Of a DNA stretch of 64,000 nt, positions 8,794-18,235 are shown piece by piece. The position numbers and the translations under genes were made by a program. Numbering within the stretch: position 1 is the stretch's first letter; each line of letters opens with the position of its first letter. This DNA is from Bryobacteraceae bacterium (GTDB lineage Bacteria; Acidobacteriota; Terriglobia; Bryobacterales; Bryobacteraceae). Below the pieces are notes generated by a model. It did no database searches. It saw only the letters and a list, made by a program, of their open reading frames with translations, and was not told the DNA's origin. The DNA lies in NCBI GenBank assembly GCA_947458745.1, contig CANGYQ010000001.1, forward strand, positions 248,001 to 312,000, read 5' to 3'.

Positions 8794-9207
8794 CTAGCTT
8801 CGGATCTTCCGCCCGGGCCGCGGTTCATCATCCATGCTGACCGATCGCGCTACCGGGATGAGGGCGTTGGACGGCGGGTCGTGCCGGACAATGATGCGGG
8901 AGGAGAGTTCATGGTTCAAGGTGGACATGAATTCTTCGATCTGCTTCTGCATCGCTTCCATGCGCTCCCGCATGTTCAGGATGATTTCGACGCCCGCCAG
9001 ATTGACGCCCATCTCGCGCGTCAGCTTCAGGATCACTTCCAGGCGCACCAAGTCTTCGTCGGTGTAAAGCCGCGTGTTGCCATCGCTCCGGGAGGGCTTC
9101 AGCAAGCCTTCACGCTCGTAAAGACGCAGCGTTTGCGGATGGATCTCGTACTGCTCGGAAACCGCCGAGATCATGTACGCCGCTTTTTGACGCTTTCGGG
9201 TGGCCAT
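8794..9207 (-). CDS. hspR: MerR-family heat-shock repressor HspR
   Basis: A 137-residue MerR-type regulator. The N-terminal winged helix-turn-helix has the HspR hallmark sequence (YEIHPQTLRLYEREGLLKP), followed by TRLYTDEDLVRLEVI and a coiled-coil dimerisation segment (about residues 70-105, with EAMQKQIEEF). Members repress dnaK operons by binding HAIR elements, and DnaK acts as co-repressor. The gene is the last of a same-strand set, dnaK, dnaJ, hspR, starting 81 bp after dnaJ, as in the actinobacterial arrangement. A short AGG-containing ribosome site precedes the ATG at 9207. I could not find a full HAIR palindrome upstream of dnaK. Confidence 0.88.
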   Translation of the reverse strand: MATRKRQKAAYMISAVSEQYEIHPQTLRLYEREGLLKPSRSDGNTRLYTDEDLVRLEVILKLTREMGVNLAGVEIILNMRERMEAMQKQIEEFMSTLNHELSSRIIVRHDPPSNALIPVARSVSMDDEPRPGRKIRS

Positions 9208-9288
9208 ACCTGTCCTTTAATTCTAGTGGATGTGCGAAAGTGCCGCGGCACCGGATGGCATGATCCCAGGCACCGAAACTAAACTCGT

Positions 9289-10461
9289 CTACAGGTTGGC
9301 AAACAGCTTGGCGCGCGGGTCTTCCGGGCTGGCTTTAGCGAGCTCACGGAGCAACTCACGGACCCGTTCATCCGCCGTATCGGGCGGCTGCAGGAAGACT
9401 TCGACAATCTGGTCGCCACGGCTGTTTTTGCGGGCGTTGGCGACGCCTTTCTCGCGCAGGCGGAATTTCTGGCCGTTCTGGGTGCCTTGCGGAATCTTGA
9501 GCAGGGCGCGGCCGTCGATGGTGGGTACTTCGATTTTAGTGCCTAGGCCCGCTTCGGAGATGGTGATCGGCACGCGAATCTCGATGTTGTCGCCATCGCG
9601 CTGGAAGAACTCGTGCGGTTGTACGCGAATGGTGATGTAAAGGTCACCCGCTGGGCCGCCATGGGAGCCGGCGTTACCCTTGCCCGCGACGCGCATTCGG
9701 GCGCCGGACTGGACACCGGCTGGGATGCGCACTTCCACCGAATCCGGTTTTGAGACCCGGCCTTCGCCGCGGCAGGCGAAGCAGATGTTCGAGGTTTTGC
9801 CTTTGCCATTGCAGCGCGGACACCGGATGGTGAACCGCATGGCCCCCACCATCTGTTCCACGTTGCCGGTGCCTTTGCATTCAGGGCAGTTGGTGGTGCC
9901 GGTGGAAGCCGTGCCCGAACCACGGCAATCCGCACAGGTCTCTTGCCGGTTGATGTTCACGCGTACTTGCGTGCCCTTGATGGACTGCCAGAAATCGATA
10001 TCGAGCGCGTATTCCAGATCCGGGCCACGTTCGGGGGCTTGCGAGGCGGCACCTTCGCCGCCGCGGAAGAACTGGCTGAACAGGTCCTTGAAGTTGGTCC
10101 CGCCACCCGCCCCCGCGCCGGCCCCACCCGCACCCGCCGCGCCGCCCGCTCCACTGCGGACGAAGCTATCGAAATCGAAGCCGTCAAAATTGAAGCCCGC
10201 CCCACCCGGATATTGGCCGGGCTGCGGGCGGGCGTTCTCGGAATAGAACCCGAGTTGGTCAAACATCTGGCGCTTCTTCGAGTCTGAGAGGACGTCGTAT
10301 GCCTCCTGGACCTTCTTGAAGTGCTCTTCTGCTGACTTATCACCGGGGTTCAGGTCCGGGTGATACTTACGCGCCAAACGGCGATAGGCTTTCCGGATTT
10401 CGTCTTCAGTGGCTCCGCGAGCGACGCCTAGAGTGCCGTAGTAGTCCTGTTGCGAAGCCAT
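9289..10461 (-). CDS. dnaJ: Chaperone DnaJ (type I Hsp40)
   Basis: A 390-residue type I J-protein with the complete domain order. The J domain (1-70) has the HPD motif at residues 34-36. A Gly/Phe and Gly/Ala-rich linker spans about 75-130. The zinc-binding domain has four CxxCxGxG units ([32 protein letters not shown]). Two substrate-binding beta domains complete the protein. It stimulates DnaK ATPase and delivers unfolded clients in the cytoplasm. It sits between dnaK (55 bp upstream) and hspR (81 bp downstream) in one transcription unit. grpE, often found between dnaK and dnaJ, is absent from this cluster. Confidence 0.96.
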   Translation of the reverse strand: MASQQDYYGTLGVARGATEDEIRKAYRRLARKYHPDLNPGDKSAEEHFKKVQEAYDVLSDSKKRQMFDQLGFYSENARPQPGQYPGGAGFNFDGFDFDSFVRSGAGGAAGAGGAGAGAGGGTNFKDLFSQFFRGGEGAASQAPERGPDLEYALDIDFWQSIKGTQVRVNINRQETCADCRGSGTASTGTTNCPECKGTGNVEQMVGAMRFTIRCPRCNGKGKTSNICFACRGEGRVSKPDSVEVRIPAGVQSGARMRVAGKGNAGSHGGPAGDLYITIRVQPHEFFQRDGDNIEIRVPITISEAGLGTKIEVPTIDGRALLKIPQGTQNGQKFRLREKGVANARKNSRGDQIVEVFLQPPDTADERVRELLRELAKASPEDPRAKLFANL

Positions 10462-10515
10462 GCCTAAAACCCGTTTTACCTATCGCCGTCTGGCTAGGGC
10501 GTGATTGCGCCCAGC

Positions 10516-12429
<1,914 letters not shown>

Positions 12430-12450
12430 AAAGTAGTCCTGCTCATCACT

Positions 12451-12479
12451 AGTATCAAATATTAGCGTTTCCTTGTCAA
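12451..12479 (-). promoter_or_regulatory. Predicted sigma-70 promoter of dnaK
   Basis: On the minus strand a perfect -35 box TTGACA (12479-12474) is followed after 17 bp by GATACT (12456-12451), a 4-of-6 match to TATAAT. The -10 box lies 21 bp upstream of the dnaK ATG. Spacing and position fit a housekeeping promoter. A lone ACTCAAA sequence about 10 bp further upstream resembles one arm of an HspR HAIR element, but the other arm is not seen. Confidence 0.6.
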
Positions 12480-12538
12480 TCTTTTGGGCTAAAGTTTGAG
12501 TCCCCACATTCGCCCTATCCCGGTTGCCTCCGAGCGGT

Positions 12539-13333
12539 ATGATGGTGAACATGGGTTGCCGTATTCTCCCGCTACTCCTGGCTGCGTTCATTTCATTAGA
12601 CTTAACGGCGTGGGCCCAGAAACCCCCCAAGGCGGCGGCGGAGATTCCGGCGCTGCTGGTGGCGGCGGCGTCCGACATGGCTCCGCTGGAGGCACCGCTG
12701 AAGGAAGCCTTCAAGGACGCGACTCTCACCTTCACCTTTGGGGCAAGCGGCATGCTGGCCCGTCAGATTGATGCGGGAGCTCCCTTTGACGTGTTCCTGT
12801 CGGCCAATGAGGCGCTAATGCAGGAACTGGTGAGCAAGGGCAAGGTCGAATCGAACGATGTGCAGATTTTCGCCACCGGACGGCTGGCGCTGTGGTCGAA
12901 GTCCGGGGCGATCCAGAACTTTGACGATTTCGCCAAGTTTCAGAACCTCAAAATTGCCATTGCCAACCCGCAGCACGCTCCCTACGGCTTGGCCGCCCAG
13001 CAATCGCTGAAGCGGTTCGGGATCTGGGACCGGTACCAGCCCTCAATCGTGCTGGCCGAGAATGTCCGGCAAGCGTTCCAGTTTGCCGAAAGCGGCAATG
13101 TGGATGTCGCGCTGACCGCCTGGTCACTGGTGCATGACAAGGGCGGCATCCTGGTCCCCGCTGAAGCCCACGCCCCGATCCGGCAAGTAGGAGCCGAAAT
13201 CCGGCGGTCGAAGCAACGCAAGGCCGCGCGGAAGCTGGTCGAGTTCCTGATGTCGCCCGAGGGACGGAAGCTGCTGACCGACCACGGTCTGTTCGTCAGC
13301 GCCTACCGGCCCAGCCTCAACCTGAAGCGCTAA
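12539..13333 (+). CDS. modA: Molybdate ABC transporter substrate-binding protein
   Basis: A ModA-family periplasmic binding protein of about 264 residues. ATG codons at 12539, 12542 and 12551 are all possible; each gives a signal peptide ([15 protein letters not shown] and on) ending near AWA. The mature part has the ModA pattern [38 protein letters not shown] and [17 protein letters not shown]. It captures molybdate or tungstate for an ABC importer. No modB or modC lies nearby, so it depends on a permease encoded elsewhere. It is divergent from dnaK, about 110 bp away. The wrecked iorAB molybdoenzyme genes 4 kb downstream may once have been a user of the metal. Confidence 0.88.
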   Translation: MMVNMGCRILPLLLAAFISLDLTAWAQKPPKAAAEIPALLVAAASDMAPLEAPLKEAFKDATLTFTFGASGMLARQIDAGAPFDVFLSANEALMQELVSKGKVESNDVQIFATGRLALWSKSGAIQNFDDFAKFQNLKIAIANPQHAPYGLAAQQSLKRFGIWDRYQPSIVLAENVRQAFQFAESGNVDVALTAWSLVHDKGGILVPAEAHAPIRQVGAEIRRSKQRKAARKLVEFLMSPEGRKLLTDHGLFVSAYRPSLNLKR

Positions 13334-13380
13334 CCGCGCGGCAACTGCGAGCCCGTTGCTCAGGCTATATGATGGGGGCC

Positions 13381-14484
13381 ATGGACACGACACGCCGGGC
13401 CATCCTGGCCTCAGGCGCGGCTTTGCTGCCGCAGCTCAATTCGACTCTTGGGGCACAAGAGAAACCCTTGCGCTTTGGCTTGGCGGGCTTGGTGCACGGC
13501 CACGCCTCCGGCTTCCTGCGCGGCTTGGCGGACCGGACCGATGTGGAACTGGCCGGTGTGTTCGACCCGGACCCGGCCCTGCACAAGAAGTACGCGACCA
13601 TGTTCAAGCTGGAGAAGACTCCCTTCTTCACCGATCTGGGCAAGATGCTGGACGAGACCAAGCCGGAAGCAGTGGGTGCGTTCACCAGTACGCTGGACCA
13701 TCCGGTGGTGGTCCGCGAATGCACCCAGCGCAAGATCCCGATGATGATGGAGAAGCCGCTGGCGGTCTCCAATGAACACGCCCGCGAGATCGCCAAACTG
13801 TCGCGCGAATCCGGGACGCCCGTCATCGTGAACTACGAAACCACCTGGTACCGCAGCCACGGCGCGCTGTGGAATCTGGTGAAGCAGCAGAAGTTTGCCG
13901 GCGACATCCGGAAGATGGTGGCGATGGACGGCCACCAGGGGCCCAAGGAGATCGGCACCGGCCCGGAGTTCTTCAACTGGCTGACCGACCCGGTGAAGAA
14001 CGGCGCGGGCGCACTGTTTGACTTCGGCTGCTACGGCGCCAACCTCTGCACGTGGCTGATGGACAACGCCCGGCCGCTCTCCGTCACCGCCCGCGTGCAG
14101 CAGATGAAGCCCCACATCTATTCGAAGGTGGATGATGAAGCCAACATCATCGTCGAGTACCCGAAAGCCGTAGGCCTGATCGAAGGCTCCTGGAACTGGC
14201 CCTACAGCCGCAAGGATTTTGAAGTCTACACGGAGAGCGGCTGCGCCCACGCCATCGGCGGCAACGTACTGCGCGTGCGGCGTCCGAAGGCGAAAGACGA
14301 GGAAGTCCTCACGCCGGACCCTCTGGCCCCAGCCGAGCGTGACCCGATCTCCTACTTGGCCGCCATCGTCCGTGGCACGCTGAAGCCGGGCGGCCTATCC
14401 TCACTTGAAAACAACCTGATCGCGACTGAGATTCTGGTGGCGGCACGGGAGTCGGCCAAGAGCGGGCGGACGGTGAAGTTGTAG
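13381..14484 (+). CDS. Gfo/Idh/MocA-family oxidoreductase, Tat-type signal
   Basis: About 367 residues from the ATG at 13381; an ATG at 13369 is a less likely alternative. The N-terminus (DTTRRAILASGAALLP) is a twin-arginine signal. A Rossmann NAD(P)-binding domain follows (RFGLAGLVHGHASGF), with the family motif EKP in MMMEKPLAVS near residue 125. A C-terminal alpha/beta substrate domain (GALFDFGCYGANLCTWL) completes it. Such proteins oxidise or reduce sugars and inositols. Exported members are abundant in Acidobacteriota, and their substrates are mostly unknown. Both neighbours point the other way or are unrelated, so context gives no substrate. Family assignment is secure. Confidence 0.9.
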   Translation: MDTTRRAILASGAALLPQLNSTLGAQEKPLRFGLAGLVHGHASGFLRGLADRTDVELAGVFDPDPALHKKYATMFKLEKTPFFTDLGKMLDETKPEAVGAFTSTLDHPVVVRECTQRKIPMMMEKPLAVSNEHAREIAKLSRESGTPVIVNYETTWYRSHGALWNLVKQQKFAGDIRKMVAMDGHQGPKEIGTGPEFFNWLTDPVKNGAGALFDFGCYGANLCTWLMDNARPLSVTARVQQMKPHIYSKVDDEANIIVEYPKAVGLIEGSWNWPYSRKDFEVYTESGCAHAIGGNVLRVRRPKAKDEEVLTPDPLAPAERDPISYLAAIVRGTLKPGGLSSLENNLIATEILVAARESAKSGRTVKL

Positions 14485-14519
14485 CCATTCGTTTGTGCCG
14501 CCGCACAGACGCTGGAGAA

Positions 14520-14942
14520 CTACTTGGCTGGATGGCCGCGGCGATCCAGCAACTGGACGTATTGCGCCGGGGTGATGACGCGGGTACGTCCCCAGATCGC
14601 CGGGAAGTGACGAATGTTGCGAGTGATGAGCAGATCTGCGTGGGCGGCCTGTGCGAGTTCAAGGACCATGTCATCGTTGGGATCAGGCGATACCTGGAGT
14701 TTCACTTCCGGCTCGACGAATTCGGCTTGAGCCGCAACGATGTACAAAAGTCCTTCTATGTCTTTGGCAGGCAGACGGAACTTGGGCCGGTAGAGAACCT
14801 CGCGATACTCATTCCATAGGGGCGTACTGAGACAAAACTGTCGTTCCAGGCGAATATCCGGGATGAGAATCTTCCAGACCGGACTTGTGGCCGCCAAGGC
14901 GGCGCTGACAACAACGTTTGTGTCGAGGACAACCCTGGTCAA
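14520..14942 (-). CDS. PIN-domain toxin, COG1569 type
   Basis: A 140-residue PIN-domain protein of the class annotated as putative toxin-antitoxin toxin. The acidic active-site residues are present: Asp in VVLDTNVVVSA (residue 7), Glu in LWNEYREVL, and Asp residues in SPDPNDDMVLELA, followed by ADLLITRNIRHF. Members are Mg-dependent endoribonucleases. It overlaps the upstream small gene by 4 bp (14939-14942), the usual layout for an antitoxin-toxin pair. Both genes follow xerC in the same direction. It ends 36 bp from the convergent Gfo/Idh gene. Confidence 0.85.
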   Translation of the reverse strand: MTRVVLDTNVVVSAALAATSPVWKILIPDIRLERQFCLSTPLWNEYREVLYRPKFRLPAKDIEGLLYIVAAQAEFVEPEVKLQVSPDPNDDMVLELAQAAHADLLITRNIRHFPAIWGRTRVITPAQYVQLLDRRGHPAK

Positions 14943-15142
14943 GCCGCTTTTCTCGGACGCTTCGACGACCTGCTGCTTTGCCGAACGGCCTTGATTTCCG
15001 CGTTGACCTCAGCCAGAGTTGCGGCACGGGCACCTCGCGCGCGAATGGCCGACCTTACGCCATCGGCTACCGCGAGGATAGTTTGATTCCCCAGAGCTTC
15101 ACCGGCAACCTGCGGCACGATCTGCTTGGCAACACGAGCCAT
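14939..15142 (-). CDS. Putative antitoxin of the PIN toxin
   Basis: A 67-residue basic protein from the ATG at 15142 (MARVAKQIVPQVAGEAL). An alternative GTG start at 15160 overlaps the xerC stop as GTGA and would add six residues. It has no recognised DNA-binding domain by eye. The tail is very basic (SSRSSKRPRK), and the middle (TLAEVNAEIKAVR) resembles the toxin-wrapping helix of other PIN antitoxins. It overlaps the PIN gene by 4 bp, which is the main evidence for its role. Co-transcription with xerC is likely. Confidence 0.65.
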   Translation of the reverse strand: MARVAKQIVPQVAGEALGNQTILAVADGVRSAIRARGARAATLAEVNAEIKAVRQSSRSSKRPRKAA

Positions 15143-15156
15143 AACTCGAGAATACC

Positions 15157-16068
15157 TCACGCCTTCGGGTGAGCCTTGTCGTACACCTCAATCAGCCCCT
15201 CCAGCGACACCTGCGTGTACTTCTGCGTGGTCGACAGTAATGAGTGGCCGAGCAACTCCTGGATCGATCGCAAGTCCGCACCAGCGGAAAGCAGGTGCGT
15301 GGCAAAGGCGTGGCGGAGGGTGTGCGGGTGGATGGAAGAATCGCCTTCGAGCATCCGGGCGTAGAGCGCGATGATGCCGCGCGCGCCGCGGTCCGTCAGG
15401 CGGCCGCCGCGGTGGTTAACGAGAAGCGGCGCTTGGTCGGCCAGCACCACCGGCGGACGAACTTCAAGGTAAGCGGCCAGCGCAGTAGCGGCACCGCCAC
15501 TGAACGGCACGATCCGTTCCTTCTTTCCCTTGCCTCGTACGCGCAGCCAGCCGTCACGCTGGTCGATGTCAGCCAGATTCAGGCCCACCAGCTCACTAAT
15601 GCGCAGGCCCGCGCCGTAGAGCAGTTCAAAGATCAGCCAGTCCCGTTCCGGGTGCGGACGTGGCAGCTTTTGCGAAGCGACGCCGTCGATCAGACGGTTA
15701 GTCTGCTCCTCACTGGGTACTTTCGGCAGACGCTGGGGCACCTTCGGGGTGCGCAACAACTTAGCCGGGTTCAGCTCCACTTGGCCGCGGCGCAGCAGGA
15801 ACTGGAACCAGCTGCGGATGCAGGCCACCTTGCGCCGAATCGAGACGGCGGCCAGGCCGCGATCATGCAGTTCACCCAACCATTCGCGCAGCAGCAACAG
15901 ATCGATCGCGGTGACGGCGGGCTCATTTCCGCCGCGGCTCAGGTACTCAACAAACTGCTCTAGATCGGTCCCGTAGTTGCGGAGCGTATGCGGAGACACG
16001 TTCTCCCGCGCACGCTCCGCCAGATACTCGTGCGTCCAATCAGCCAGCGTGGGTGAGGAGGTGGGCAT
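15157..16068 (-). CDS. xerC: Tyrosine recombinase XerC/XerD
   Basis: A 303-residue site-specific recombinase. The N-terminal SAM-like domain (1-105) and C-terminal catalytic domain are complete. The catalytic set is visible: Arg156 (GAGLRISEL), Lys in the beta-hairpin GKGKKER, His249 and Arg252 (HPHTLRHAFATH), His275 (ELLGHSLLST) and nucleophile Tyr284. Xer proteins resolve chromosome dimers at dif sites. Overlap of 29 bp with trmFO upstream is the classic trmFO-xerC arrangement and marks this as the housekeeping enzyme and not a mobile integrase. Its stop overlaps a possible GTG start of the putative antitoxin gene. Confidence 0.93.
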   Translation of the reverse strand: MPTSSPTLADWTHEYLAERARENVSPHTLRNYGTDLEQFVEYLSRGGNEPAVTAIDLLLLREWLGELHDRGLAAVSIRRKVACIRSWFQFLLRRGQVELNPAKLLRTPKVPQRLPKVPSEEQTNRLIDGVASQKLPRPHPERDWLIFELLYGAGLRISELVGLNLADIDQRDGWLRVRGKGKKERIVPFSGGAATALAAYLEVRPPVVLADQAPLLVNHRGGRLTDRGARGIIALYARMLEGDSSIHPHTLRHAFATHLLSAGADLRSIQELLGHSLLSTTQKYTQVSLEGLIEVYDKAHPKA

Positions 16069-17350
16069 CCATGCTCTCGATGGCGCGGCGGCAGACAGCG
16101 GCGTGTCGGGCTTGCTTGTCTTTCTTGAAGCCCTCTACCTTGGGCAGCAGGTCAAAAGTGATGTTAGCGGGCTGATAGTGATTGGGGTCCGCATGAGCAA
16201 CGTAATGGCACAGCGACCCGATGGCGGTGTCGCGCGGAAAGGCTTCACCGGTGATCAGGTGATGCGCAGCGGCCAAACCGGTAGCGATCGATTCCACGTA
16301 GCCTTCCACGCCACAGACCTGCCCGGCAAAGTAGAGCCGCGGGTCCGCCTTCATCCGCAGCGCTTCATCCAGCAGCGTCGGCCCGTTGATGTAAGTGTTG
16401 CGGTGGATCTGGCCGTAGCGGAGAAACTCCGCTTGCTCAAGCCCCGGGATCAACCGGAAGATCCGCTGCTGTTCGCCGAAGCGCAAATGGTTCTGGAAGC
16501 CCACCAGGTTGTAGCTATCGGAGCGCACGTTCTCCTTGCGGAGTTGCACCACCGCCCAGGGGCGGCGGCCCGTGCGTGGGTCCGTCAAACCCATGGGCTT
16601 CATCGGACCAAAGCGCAGCGTCTCCCGGCCACGGCGCGCGAGTTCCTCCACCGGCAAGCAGGCTTCGAAGAACGGGCAAGACGGCTGATCTTCCGGGATA
16701 TGCGCGGGGACGCTATCGCCTGCCACCAGGGCGTCCAGGAATCGCTCGTACTCTTCTTTGTTAAACGGGCAGTTGAGGTAGTCGTCCGTGCCATCGATCG
16801 ATTTACCGTACCGCGACGCCGCGAAGGCAATGCTCATATCAATTGACTCGGCATCGACAATCGGGCTGATGGCGTCGTAAAAGAAAAGTCGGTCGCTGCC
16901 CGTGCGGCGGCCGATGTCGGCAGCCAGGGCGTCACTGGTCAGTGGTCCGCTGGCAACGATCACCGTACCCGATTCCGGCAGCGACATCACCTCTTCGCGC
17001 CGCAGTGTGATGCGCGGATGGCTTTCGATCGCGCGCGAAACGCCTTCGGCAAACGTCACCCGGTCCACCGTCAACGCATGACCCGCCGGAACGCGAGCCT
17101 CCGCCGCCACCTTCAGCAGCATCGAGCCCATCCGGCGCAGCTCTTGTTTGAGCAGCCACGGCGCAGTGTTCTCGCTTTCGCTCTTCAGCGAATTGGAGCA
17201 GACCAGCTCCGCCAGCCGGTCCGTCTGATGCGCGGCGGTCGACCGCTGCGGCCGCATCTCGTAGAGCGTCACGTCACGCCCGGACTCCGCCAACTGCCAA
17301 GCCGCTTCGCAGCCGGCCAACCCGCCACCGATCACTGAAACTGGTTCCAC
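16040..17350 (-). CDS. trmFO: tRNA (uracil-5-)-methyltransferase TrmFO
   Basis: TrmFO makes 5-methyluridine at position 54 of tRNA using FAD and methylene-tetrahydrofolate. The FAD-binding loop VIGGGLAGCEAAW opens the protein, with ELVCSNSLKSE and FAGQVCGVEGYVES carrying conserved cysteines. I choose the GTG at 17350 as start. It gives 436 residues, the normal length, and begins five codons before the FAD loop. The open frame continues upstream to 17596, but that extra 82-residue part is an iorB fragment followed by antisense mtnA sequence, so it should not be included. The gene overlaps xerC by 29 bp, a conserved neighbourhood. Confidence 0.92.
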   Translation of the reverse strand: MEPVSVIGGGLAGCEAAWQLAESGRDVTLYEMRPQRSTAAHQTDRLAELVCSNSLKSESENTAPWLLKQELRRMGSMLLKVAAEARVPAGHALTVDRVTFAEGVSRAIESHPRITLRREEVMSLPESGTVIVASGPLTSDALAADIGRRTGSDRLFFYDAISPIVDAESIDMSIAFAASRYGKSIDGTDDYLNCPFNKEEYERFLDALVAGDSVPAHIPEDQPSCPFFEACLPVEELARRGRETLRFGPMKPMGLTDPRTGRRPWAVVQLRKENVRSDSYNLVGFQNHLRFGEQQRIFRLIPGLEQAEFLRYGQIHRNTYINGPTLLDEALRMKADPRLYFAGQVCGVEGYVESIATGLAAAHHLITGEAFPRDTAIGSLCHYVAHADPNHYQPANITFDLLPKVEGFKKDKQARHAAVCRRAIESMDAHLLTHAG

Positions 17351-17395
17351 GCTACTTCTATGATGCGCTGAATCACTCTGATCGAGCCAGGCAGT

Positions 17396-17470
17396 CGCGA
17401 TTGAGGTGACCGACATGTTTACGCCGGGCGTCGCCCCGCCGGGCATCGCCGTCCGCAACCCCGCCTTCGA
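17396..17470 (+). repeat. 75-bp exact copy of an internal mtnA segment
   Basis: These 75 bases are identical to the reverse complement of 36377-36451. On the plus strand they read [15 protein letters not shown] then IAVRNPAF, residues about 285-309 of MtnA. The copy replaces everything after codon 42 of iorB and ends about 45 bp before trmFO. Nothing mobile flanks it. It looks like a templated, inverted insertion during repair of a break. Confidence 0.9.
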
Positions 17471-17596
17471 AGCGGCAGCTTCGGTGGCCCAGCCACCCAA
17501 GCTGGCCACGAGCAGGCCCGCACTTTTGAGGAAGCCGCGGCGGTGCAGCGCGAGGACGTCTTCCCCCTGCTGGGGTACGGATTTCTGAATGCTCAC
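17471..17596 (-). pseudogene. iorB remnant: molybdoenzyme large subunit, first 42 codons
   Basis: From a GTG at 17596, which overlaps the old iorA stop as GTGA, the frame reads MSIQKSVPQQGEDVLALHRRG then FLKSAGLLVASLGGW. This is the Tat-signal N-terminus typical of isoquinoline 1-oxidoreductase-type beta subunits (xanthine dehydrogenase family). After about 42 codons, at the base where the mtnA copy starts, homology ends. The remaining roughly 700 residues with the molybdopterin domains are absent. By chance the frame stays open through the mtnA copy into trmFO. Confidence 0.75.
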
Positions 17597-18090
17597 GCCA
17601 CCACCCCCTCTTTCGCAACGGGTGACCAGCGGCCATGGCCTTGCTGGCGCGCTTGATCGCGGACTGCACGCGGTAATAGCTCATGCAGCGGCAGAGGGTG
17701 TCATTCATCGCCTGGCGGATTTGGGCGTTGGTGGGATGCGGCGTCTTGCCGAGCAAGACCTTGGCATTCAGGATCTGGCCGTTCTGGCAGAAGCCGCACT
17801 GGGGCACCTGCTCATCGATCCAGGCTTGTTGCAGCGGGTGCAGTTTACCGGGGGGCGCCAGGCCTTCGAGAGTGGTGATCTCGCCCTTCACCGCAGAAAC
17901 CGGCATGACGCAAGAGCGGACCGCTGCGCCATTGGTCAACACTGTGCAAGCACCACACTGGCCCAGTCCGCAGCCAAACTTGGAGCCCTCCAGGTCTACG
18001 TCATTGCGGAGGACATAGAGTAGCGGCGTAGCGGGCTCGCTTTCCACGTTGATTGAGCGGGCCGTTCACCTTCAGGTTGATCTTGCTCAT
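17593..18090 (-). pseudogene. iorA-like [2Fe-2S] subunit with two frameshifts
   Basis: The start (ATG 18090, MSKINLKVNGPLNQ) and the end (VAKEGVVA then TGA at 17595-17593) lie in one frame. The middle lies in another: VESEPATPLLYVLRNDVDL, GCGLGQCGACTVL, VPQCGFCQNGQI and DTLCRCMSYYRVQ. The gene therefore carries two compensating frameshifts, near 18050 and near 17630. All eight cysteines for the plant-type and CO-dehydrogenase-type [2Fe-2S] clusters are still present. The family is the small subunit of isoquinoline 1-oxidoreductase/aldehyde oxidase enzymes. With iorB destroyed immediately downstream, I call it a pseudogene, although two sequencing indels cannot be excluded. Confidence 0.78.
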
Positions 18091-18235
18091 TGTTGCGCGC
18101 TCCTTCTTCGATCTAGACTCATCGAGATCCCACTGGTGTCCCAAAGACAGCCATGGTTCCCTGATTATGGCGCACCGCCGTGAGCGCGGGTTACCGCCCA
18201 TGAGCCTGACGCGGTGCGACACTCAAGAGAAGCCC

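Noticed and set aside
12480-12510. HAIR operator for HspR
   Set aside because: Only one arm (ACTCAAA) is present; the required partner arm at 7-bp spacing does not match, so I did not list it as a site.
12430-12753. N-terminal extension of dnaK upstream of 12429
   Set aside because: It contains the promoter and overlaps modA on the other strand; the canonical DnaK N-terminus starts at 12429.
15157-16068. Tyrosine recombinase as a sign of a phage or integron
   Set aside because: Its overlap with trmFO and full-length Xer motifs mark it as the chromosomal XerC; no attachment sites, cassettes or phage genes are nearby.
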